Assembly: GCA_030639555.1 (NCBI GenBank)
Contig: DAOWCM010000124.1
Location: 1 to 6,514 of the forward strand
Source of the DNA: Candidatus Eiseniibacteriota bacterium
Lineage (GTDB): Bacteria > Joyebacterota > Joyebacteria > Joyebacterales > Joyebacteraceae
Length of the DNA stretch: 6,514 nucleotides
Reading direction: 5' to 3'
Of the stretch, positions 1-5,080 are shown piece by piece (position 1 is the stretch's first letter; each line of letters starts with the position of its first letter). Below the pieces are notes generated by a model that saw only the letters and a program-made list of their open reading frames with translations, ran no database searches and was not told where the DNA came from. The position numbers and the translations under genes were made by a program.

Positions 1-7
1 CATCCGG

Positions 8-104
8 GACTGGCGAGGTTCCTCTTTGCACGGTAGCCCTCCGTGCAAGGAAGGGCGGTGCAGAGCCTGATCGCAACGTTCTAGGCTACGCCGAATCGCC
101 AGTC
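8..104. other. Possible structured RNA element, three-way-junction-like
   Basis: Three nested inverted repeats can be read here. A 9-base perfect pair (8-16 with 96-104, GACTGGCGA/TCGCCAGTC) encloses a hairpin of 11 pairs with one G-U (23-33 with 41-51, 7-base loop) and a weaker 6-pair hairpin (64-69 with 82-87). A competing 6-pair hairpin (89-94 with 103-108) overlaps the outer stem. No T-run follows either side, so it is not a canonical Rho-independent terminator. I recognise no known riboswitch or RNA family. Strand is undetermined. The 23-51 hairpin is the most secure part; the long-range pair could be chance in GC-rich DNA. Confidence 0.25.
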
Positions 105-109
105 GGCGC

Positions 110-138
110 TTGACCGCGACGGGGGCCGGTGGTATGTT
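110..138 (+). promoter_or_regulatory. Candidate sigma70-type promoter
   Basis: TTGACC at 110-115 matches five of six bases of the -35 consensus. After a 17-base spacer, TATGTT at 133-138 matches four of six bases of the -10 consensus and is preceded by TG at 130-131, an extended -10 arrangement. Transcription would start near 145, just before the tRNA-sized fold at 155-230 and well upstream of the small gene at 427. It is the best promoter-like site I see in the 426-base leader. Promoter calls from one sequence are weak, and the host's sigma consensus is unknown. Confidence 0.35.
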
Positions 139-154
139 GAGGTGTTACTTCCTT

Positions 155-230
155 AGGGGCGTACGGCGTTCAGCTTAGCATGCCTGCCGAGTGCAGGGAG
201 TTGGAGGGTTGCTCCCTCCCGCCCCTACCA
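155..230 (+). other. tRNA-sized fold ending in CCA, not a canonical tRNA
   Basis: AGGGGCG (155-161) pairs perfectly with CGCCCCT (220-226), a 7-bp acceptor-like stem that extends to 8 bp with T154-A227. It is followed by an unpaired-discriminator-like A and CCA (228-230). T and A occupy the positions 8 and 9 of a tRNA. Directly stacked inside is a 5-6 bp stem (203-208 with 214-219), placed where a T-stem would be, and CCTGC/GCAGG (183-187 with 193-197) forms a hairpin near the anticodon-arm position. Against a functional tRNA: the T-loop lacks TTCRA, the anticodon loop lacks T33, and no good D-arm can be drawn. It may be a decayed tRNA, a tRNA-like leader structure, or coincidence. An alternative hairpin (196-200 with 212-216) competes with the T-like stem. 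Confidence 0.25.
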
Positions 231-287
231 AGCCAACGTGCTGTATTCCTTAGGTTTCCCGTGTGCGGGCACGCGCCCCACGCGACG

Positions 288-313
288 GCGGCGTGTTGTC
301 AACGGCACGCCGC
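288..313. other. Strong hairpin in leader region
   Basis: GCGGCGTG (288-295) and CACGCCGC (306-313) form a perfect 8-bp, very GC-rich stem with a 10-base loop. No T-run follows on either strand, so an intrinsic terminator is unlikely. It may be an operator, an mRNA 5'-end stabiliser, or part of the folded leader upstream of the small gene at 427. Confidence 0.4.
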
Positions 314-351
314 TCGCGCACCATTTGTGTCCTAGGCCGTGCAGAGCATCT

Positions 352-379
352 GAGAGCGTCGATTCCCGTGCGCGCTCTC
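352..379. other. Hairpin upstream of the small gene
   Basis: GAGAGCG (352-358) pairs perfectly with CGCTCTC (373-379), with a 14-base loop and G-U extensions on both ends. It lies 35 bases before the Shine-Dalgarno of the gene at 427. It could mark the edge of a regulatory leader; there is no T-run to suggest termination. Confidence 0.35.
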
Positions 380-426
380 GCGCGACCAGCCAGGAACTCG
401 ACGCCGGACGTCGCAAGGAGGGGCAC

Positions 427-669
427 GTGAACGAGGAGACCAGCGCCAAGATCCAGACGATCATCAACAGCATGAGCTGCCCGAAGGACTTCCAGTGCGC
501 GGAGAGCGGCTTCGAGGCGCTCTGTAAGGCAAAGGACGTGGGCCTCAAGAGCCACCTCGTGTGCATCGAGGACGATCCTGAGGACTGCCTGTTCGCGATG
601 CGGATGGACGACATGCACTTCTGCCAGTGTCCCCTCCGCGTGTACATCGCCAAGAACCTGCACAGGTAG
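427..669 (+). CDS. Small seven-cysteine conserved-type protein, function unknown
   Basis: The 80-residue product carries seven cysteines (residues 18, 24, 33, 46, 54, 66, 68), an unusually dense set ending in a CQCP motif followed by RVYIAK. The GTG start is chosen because AAGGAGG (415-421) lies at good Shine-Dalgarno spacing before it. The frame stays open upstream to 238, but that stretch is Arg/Ser-rich, spans two hairpins and looks non-coding. There is no signal peptide or membrane segment, so a cytoplasmic protein is expected. The cysteines could hold a metal or an iron-sulfur cluster, but no standard cluster spacing is present. I recall similar short Cys-rich proteins in anaerobic bacteria, but cannot name a family. 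It sits 214 bases before an HdrA/Nuo-type operon, so a role in that redox system is possible but unproven. Confidence 0.75.
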   Translation: MNEETSAKIQTIINSMSCPKDFQCAESGFEALCKAKDVGLKSHLVCIEDDPEDCLFAMRMDDMHFCQCPLRVYIAKNLHR

Positions 670-883
670 ACTCCGGGCATAGCCGCAGCCGGACACGTGG
701 CGCAGGCGTTCTCGCGCCTCTATTGCGGTGACGCAACGAACTTCAACGACGCGCTTCCGCCCCTTTGGCTCACGCACGGAGGGGCGGACCCAGACGGCGT
801 CTGCGTTGTCGAGAAGGCGACCGTTTGCCAGCCGCTTCGCCTCGGGCGCCGCTTGCTGCTCGGCCAGGATGTGGGATGCACAG
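670..883 (+). other. Intergenic gap with a strong hairpin (756-788)
   Basis: I see no convincing gene in these 214 bases. Open frames on both strands lack recognisable domains and are Arg/Ser-rich. The main structure is an inverted repeat: 756-764 (TCCGCCCCT) pairs with 780-788, extended inward by two G-U pairs and a G-C to 12 pairs around a 9-base loop. A second small perfect hairpin follows (CAGAC 791-795 with GTCTG 799-803). With no T-run after either, these are not typical terminators. They might process or stabilise the transcript between the small gene and the operon, so it is unclear whether the two are cotranscribed. Confidence 0.4.
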
Positions 884-1816
884 ATGACGAGCAACAGACC
901 GAACGCGAATCCAACTGACGCTCGAGAGGACGCGACGCCGTGGAGCGAGACGGGGAAGCACGTGGGAGCCGTGCTGGTGGCCGGTGCCGGAATCTCTGGG
1001 ATGCAGGCCGCCCTCGATCTGGCCGACGGTGGCTACTACGTATACCTGCTCGACCGGGAGCCCGCGATAGGCGGGCTCATGTCCAAGCTCGACAAGACGT
1101 TTCCGACGAACGACTGCGCCATGTGCGTGATGAGCCCGAAGCTCGTCGATTGCGGTCGCCACCTCAACATCGAGCTCATCACGTACGCTGACGTGGCCGG
1201 CATAGAGGGTGAGCCGGGCAACTACAGGGTCAAGATCCTCCGGAAGGCCAAGTCGGTCGACGAAACGAAGTGCACGGGATGCGAAGACTGCGTCACGCAG
1301 TGCCCTTCGCGCTATCGCGTGCGCCCACAGCCCGAGGAGGTGTTCTACGGGCCAGAACTCGCTCCCGAGGAGAGGGACTTCATAGAACGGTTGCTTCGGG
1401 AGGAGACTGACGTCGAGGGCAACCTCCTCTGGCTGCTCCAGGAGATCAGCCATTACTACCGCTATCTTCCCCAGCACGCACTCGAGTACCTTGCAGATCG
1501 CACCGGACTCCCTCTGGCGAAGATCATCTCGGTCGTCACCTTCTACAGCGCGTTCTCCCTTGAGAGGAAGGGGGAGCACACGATCTCCATCTGCAGAGGT
1601 ACGGCCTGCCACGTGAAGCGCTCCCGCGCGCTTCTGAAGAGAATCGAGGAGGTCCTTGGGATCGGAGACGGCCAGACGACGGCCGACTGGAAGTTCACGC
1701 TCGAGACCGTTCGATGCCTGGGCTGCTGCGCGCTCGCCCCGGCGATTCGGATCGGTGAGGAGACGTTCGGGAGGGTGAGGGTAGGCGACCTCGAAGGTAT
1801 TCTCGGGAAGTTCTGA
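884..1816 (+). CDS. HdrA N-terminal half fused to NuoE-type [2Fe-2S] domain
   Basis: This is a predicted cytoplasmic electron-transfer subunit of 310 residues. Residues 28-145 match the start of heterodisulfide reductase subunit A: the FAD-binding GAGISG (34-39), the HdrA signature DKTFPTNDCAMC (70-81) continuing to C90-GRH, then a [4Fe-4S] motif C130-x2-C133-x2-C136-x3-CP. HdrA then stops. Residues 155-310 are a NuoE-type thioredoxin-fold domain with helical lead-in (HALEYLADRTGLPLAKI) and a complete [2Fe-2S] set, C237-x4-C242 and C278-x3-C282 (CLGCCALAP). The rest of HdrA is found at the end of the gene at 5081. ATG 884 is the best start: the frame is open to 728 but unconserved before here, and only a weak GGGA precedes the ATG. 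ATG 869 and GTG 962 are alternatives. The next gene begins 2 bases after the stop, so translation is probably coupled. Confidence 0.9.
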   Translation: MTSNRPNANPTDAREDATPWSETGKHVGAVLVAGAGISGMQAALDLADGGYYVYLLDREPAIGGLMSKLDKTFPTNDCAMCVMSPKLVDCGRHLNIELITYADVAGIEGEPGNYRVKILRKAKSVDETKCTGCEDCVTQCPSRYRVRPQPEEVFYGPELAPEERDFIERLLREETDVEGNLLWLLQEISHYYRYLPQHALEYLADRTGLPLAKIISVVTFYSAFSLERKGEHTISICRGTACHVKRSRALLKRIEEVLGIGDGQTTADWKFTLETVRCLGCCALAPAIRIGEETFGRVRVGDLEGILGKF

Positions 1817-1818
1817 CG

Positions 1819-2226
1819 ATGGCCGCGATCGAGACACTCGACCAGTACGACGAGCTCGCCGCAAGGGCGGCTGAGCGATACTGGAACAGGGAGCTCTCTG
1901 TCAGGGTGGGAATGGCCTCCTGCGGCCTCGCGGCAGGTGCTCTCTCTGTCTACGAGGCTGCCTCGGCGCGGGAGAGTCCGGCGGCCGACGGCCTGACTGT
2001 CAGCCGCGTGGGGTGCCGTGGGAGCTGCATGGTCGAGCCCATGGTCGAGCTCGTCCGCCCCGACTACCACTTGATCTTCCACGCCGTCACTCCTGAGGAC
2101 GTGAACGCCATCATCGACGGCGCGAAGAGGGACGACTTTGGCTCGTTCGAGGCCGAAGGAAGAGTATGGCAGGAGCGTCAGAGCCTCAGGACCGACGGCG
2201 CCCCCTTCGTCACGCGCTGCGGCTAG
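1819..2226 (+). CDS. NuoF-type protein, N-terminal thioredoxin-like [2Fe-2S] domain, ending at an in-frame TAG
   Basis: These 135 residues match the N-terminal ferredoxin-like domain of long NuoF/HydB/HoxF-type proteins, with MASCGLAAGA (32-41) and GCRGSCMVEPMVEL (65-78). Only three cluster-type cysteines are seen (C35, C66, C70); the first Cys of the usual C-x4-C pair is absent. An isolated domain would normally be the beginning of a longer NuoF. Here the frame runs into TAG at 2224-2226, then continues in the same frame with clear NuoF sequence into the open frame whose first start is 2365. So this is best read as the first part of one interrupted gene rather than a free-standing subunit. 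ATG 1819 lies 2 bases after the previous stop, with GGGAAG about 8 bases upstream. Confidence 0.8.
   Translation: MAAIETLDQYDELAARAAERYWNRELSVRVGMASCGLAAGALSVYEAASARESPAADGLTVSRVGCRGSCMVEPMVELVRPDYHLIFHAVTPEDVNAIIDGAKRDDFGSFEAEGRVWQERQSLRTDGAPFVTRCG
2224..2226 (+). other. In-frame TAG interrupting the NuoF-GltD gene
   Basis: Reading the frame from ATG 1819 (codons at positions 1 modulo 3), codon 136 is TAG, and the same frame continues without another stop to TAA at 5053-5055. The 46 codons from 2227 to 2364 read through as VPELSSIPFYKQQKK, then an RNCG motif, which is typical of the NuoF inter-domain linker and the start of the flavin domain. There is no ATG, GTG or TTG in frame between 2227 and 2364. 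Possible causes are a sequencing error, a recent nonsense mutation, or readthrough. TAG also ends the gene at 427-669, so it is used as a normal stop nearby. Confidence 0.9.
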
Positions 2227-2364
2227 TCAGCCGAAGTCCCCGAGCTCTCGTCCATTCCCTTCTACAAACAGCAGAAGAAGATCATCACTCGCAACTGCGG
2301 TCTCATCGAGCCGTTCAACATCGGGGGGGCTCTGGCTCGAGAGAGCTACGCTGCTCTCGTCAAG

Positions 2365-5055
2365 GTGCTCCGGGAGAACGACCCGGAGAGCGTGATACAG
2401 ACGATTACCGAATCCGGACTGAGGGGCCGCGGGGGAGCCGGTTTCCCGACTGGGAGGAAATGGGCGTCGGCGCGATCCGCACCCGGAGACGAGAAGTACG
2501 TCTTCGTCAACGCCGATGAGGGCGACCCGGGGGCGTTCATGGACCGCTCGGTCCTCGAGAGCGATCCGCACGCGGTGCTCGAGGGGATGACAATCGGGGC
2601 GTTCGCCATCGGCGCCGCGAGGGGCATCCTCTACATCCGAGCCGAGTATCCGTTGGCGATTCAGACCATGCAGCACGCAATCGAGCAGGCCCGCCAGTAC
2701 GGCTTCCAGGGCGACAACATCCTCGGCACGCCATTCAGCTTCGACGTCTCCATCAAGATTGGCGCCGGCGCCTTCGTCTGCGGAGAGGAGACGGCTCTCA
2801 TCGCTTCCGCGGAAGGAGGCATCGGCGAGCCACGCCCGCGTCCCCCCTATCCCTCGCAGGAAGGCTACATGGGCAAGCCGACCGTCATCAACAATGTCAA
2901 GACGTGGTCGGCGGTCGCCCCGATCGTGAGAAATGGCGCCGAGTGGTTCGCGGGCATCGGCTCTGAGGAAAGCAAAGGAACCGCTGTTTTCTGCATCACC
3001 GGAGCCATCAGGAACACCGGACTCATCGAGGTGCCGATGGGCACAAGGCTCGAAGACATCGTCTTCGACATAGGCGGCGGAGCGGAGGAGCTGGGGAGGA
3101 AGATCAAGGCTGTCCAGACCGGCGGACCCTCAGGAGGATGCTTGCCGAGGAGTCGATTCGATCTCGCGGCCGACTACGAGCACCTGACCGAAGCGGGAGC
3201 GATGATGGGATCCGGGGGGATGATCGTCTTAGACGACACGACCTGCATGGTGGATCTTGCCAAGTTCTTCCTCGGCTTCACAATGGACGAATCCTGCGGC
3301 AAGTGCACCCCGTGCCGAGAGGGCACCAGGCGGATGCACGGGCTGCTGGAGAAGATCACCAGGGGCGAGGGCGAGGAGGCTGACATCGACCTTCTCCAGG
3401 AGTTGGCTACCTACGTGAAGGACGCCTCGCTGTGTGGGCTCGGAATCACTGCCCCGAATCCCGTGATCTCCACGCTCAACTACTTCAGGGACGAGTACGA
3501 GCGCCACATCATCGACAAGAGATGCGACGCGTTCGTGTGCAGCGAGCTGGTCGGAGCGCCGTGCCAGTCGGCGTGCCCCTTGGGCACCGAGGCCTGGCGC
3601 TACGTGGCCCACATCGCGCGCGGCGAGTACGAGGACGCGTACCACGCCATCAGAGAGGCGAACCCCTTCCCGTCGGTCTGCGCCCGCGTGTGTGACCACC
3701 CGTGCGAGAAAAGGTGTCGAAGCGGCACGACCGGCGGTCAGGCCATCGCCATCCGCGCTCTGAAGCGGTTCACAACGGACCGGGTAGACCCGTTGACCTA
3801 CAGGCCGGAGAGGACCGCAGAATGGGCGGCGGACGCGCCGAGCGTCGCCGTCGTCGGGTCCGGTCCCGCTGGCCTCACGGCGGCTCACTATCTCTCTCTC
3901 AAGGGATATGAGATCACCGTCCTCGAGGCGGACGCCGAGCCGGGCGGCATGCTCGTGAGCGGCATTCCGTCCTACCGCCTCCCCAGGGAGCAGCTCCGGA
4001 AGGAGATCGGCTCGTTGATCGATGAGAATGTGACCGTGAGGTGCAACACCGCCCTCGGCCGCGACGTGACCATCGACGGCCTCTTCGAAGAAGGCCACGA
4101 AGCGGTCTTCCTCGCCATGGGCGCGCACAAGAGTCGGCGGCTGAATGTGGAGGGCGAGGATCTCGATGGCGTCTACCCGGCCGTCCAGTTCCTCAAGGCC
4201 TTTAACCTTCGCGGAGAGGTTCTTGCCTGCGGACGCGTGGGCGTGGTCGGCGGCGGAGACTCCGCCATCGATGCCGCCAGAGTCGCGCTCAGGCAGGAGG
4301 GCGTAGAGGGCGTTACGGTCTTCTACCGCCGGACCCGCGAAGAGATGCCGGCCCTCAAGGAGGAGATCGAGGCCGCCGTGCAGGAGGGGATCGAGCTCAG
4401 GACTCTCGTCTCCCCCACGAGGATACTGTCCGAGGGCGGCCGACTGACCGGGTTCGAGTGCATCAAGAACGAGCCCGGCGAAATAGACGCCAGCGGGCGG
4501 AGAACTCCGGTGCCGGTGCCCGGAACCGAGGAGGCCTTCCCCCTCGACAATCTGATCGTGACGATCGGCGACGTTCCCGACATCGATTACATCACCGACA
4601 TGGGCATAGAGGCGACCGAGTGGGGAACCGTGCGCATAGACGAGAACACTCTCGCGACGAACAGGCCCGGCGTCTTCGCCGGCGGAGACGTGGTCACAGG
4701 CCCCAATACCGTCGTCGATGCCATAGCCGCCGGGAAGACCGCCGCCGTGATGATCGACCGCTTCCTTCGAGGAGAGATTCTCAGGCAGCCCGCCGTCGCG
4801 AGGCTACCCGAGGTCTACGTCGAGCCCGCCATGTTGAGCGACGAGGAGCTGAGCGAGACTGACAGGGCGGAGTCTCCGACCCTTTCTGTCGAGGCGCGAA
4901 GACAGAGCTTCGATGAGGTTGAGATGGCGCTGTCTGTTGAGGACGTAACTCGAGAAGCCAGACGATGCCTGAGGTGCGACCTGGAGTTCACCGAGACGAA
5001 GGAAGACGAAGAGGAACACGTGGCGACAAACGAAGAACCTGTGCTGTCTAACTAA
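2365..5055 (+). CDS. NuoF-type NADH/FMN domain fused to GltD/NfnB-type NADPH oxidoreductase
   Basis: Counting from GTG 2365, 896 residues hold two complete modules. The NuoF module (1-385) has the NADH/FMN motifs GRGGAGFPTG (21-30), NADEGDPGAFMDR (49-61) and GAGAFVCGEETA (133-144), and a [4Fe-4S] set C311, C314, C317 and C357 (CGKCTPC, LCGLG). The GltD module begins with eight cysteines for two [4Fe-4S] clusters (C387, C392, C400, C404, C439, C443, C447, C451), then FAD-binding GSGPAG (498-503), nucleotide-binding VGGGDSA (628-634), YRRTREEMPA (654-663) typical of NADPH-binding GltD relatives, and AGGDVVTGP (772-780). A tail RCLRCD (867-872) ends in acidic residues. The true protein very likely starts at ATG 1819 (1078 codons including the TAG): GTG 2365 has no Shine-Dalgarno and cuts off the first conserved helix of the NuoF fold. 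The protein should be able to use both NAD(H) and NADP(H). Confidence 0.93.
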   Translation: MLRENDPESVIQTITESGLRGRGGAGFPTGRKWASARSAPGDEKYVFVNADEGDPGAFMDRSVLESDPHAVLEGMTIGAFAIGAARGILYIRAEYPLAIQTMQHAIEQARQYGFQGDNILGTPFSFDVSIKIGAGAFVCGEETALIASAEGGIGEPRPRPPYPSQEGYMGKPTVINNVKTWSAVAPIVRNGAEWFAGIGSEESKGTAVFCITGAIRNTGLIEVPMGTRLEDIVFDIGGGAEELGRKIKAVQTGGPSGGCLPRSRFDLAADYEHLTEAGAMMGSGGMIVLDDTTCMVDLAKFFLGFTMDESCGKCTPCREGTRRMHGLLEKITRGEGEEADIDLLQELATYVKDASLCGLGITAPNPVISTLNYFRDEYERHIIDKRCDAFVCSELVGAPCQSACPLGTEAWRYVAHIARGEYEDAYHAIREANPFPSVCARVCDHPCEKRCRSGTTGGQAIAIRALKRFTTDRVDPLTYRPERTAEWAADAPSVAVVGSGPAGLTAAHYLSLKGYEITVLEADAEPGGMLVSGIPSYRLPREQLRKEIGSLIDENVTVRCNTALGRDVTIDGLFEEGHEAVFLAMGAHKSRRLNVEGEDLDGVYPAVQFLKAFNLRGEVLACGRVGVVGGGDSAIDAARVALRQEGVEGVTVFYRRTREEMPALKEEIEAAVQEGIELRTLVSPTRILSEGGRLTGFECIKNEPGEIDASGRRTPVPVPGTEEAFPLDNLIVTIGDVPDIDYITDMGIEATEWGTVRIDENTLATNRPGVFAGGDVVTGPNTVVDAIAAGKTAAVMIDRFLRGEILRQPAVARLPEVYVEPAMLSDEELSETDRAESPTLSVEARRQSFDEVEMALSVEDVTREARRCLRCDLEFTETKEDEEEHVATNEEPVLSN

Positions 5056-5080
5056 GGCCGACTCTGAGCTGAACCACTGT

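Noticed and set aside
155..230. Calling the CCA-ended fold a tRNA, in particular an amber suppressor or pyrrolysine tRNA that would explain the TAG at 2224
   Set aside because: No CTA anticodon lies in the right place, the T-loop lacks TTCRA, T33 is missing and no D-arm forms.
296..325. Second promoter with TTGTCA at 296-301
   Set aside because: No acceptable -10 box is found at 16-18 bases, and the -35 candidate lies in the loop of the 288-313 hairpin.
238..426. N-terminal extension of the small seven-cysteine gene to GTG 238
   Set aside because: The extra 63 residues are Arg/Ser-rich, overlap two strong hairpins, and a good Shine-Dalgarno sits right before GTG 427.
756..788. Rho-independent terminator after the small gene
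   Set aside because: The stem is strong, but no T-run follows on either strand.
728..883. Upstream extension of the HdrA-NuoE gene to GTG 728
   Set aside because: The extension is Arg/Ser-rich, covers the 756-788 hairpin and has no family similarity; conserved HdrA sequence starts about 27 residues after ATG 884.
250..894. Minus-strand open frame of 214 codons whose first residues (ASHILAEQQAA) recall the parvulin ASHIL motif
   Set aside because: The similarity ends after about 25 residues, the frame overlaps the 427-669 gene in antisense, and the rest is Arg-rich shadow sequence.
2224..2226. Selenocysteine recoding at the interrupted codon
   Set aside because: Selenocysteine uses TGA; the codon here is TAG.
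3229..4128. Long minus-strand open frame opposite the NuoF-GltD gene (also one at 5594-6490)
   Set aside because: These are GC-rich antisense shadows with no recognisable domains, opposite strongly conserved plus-strand genes.
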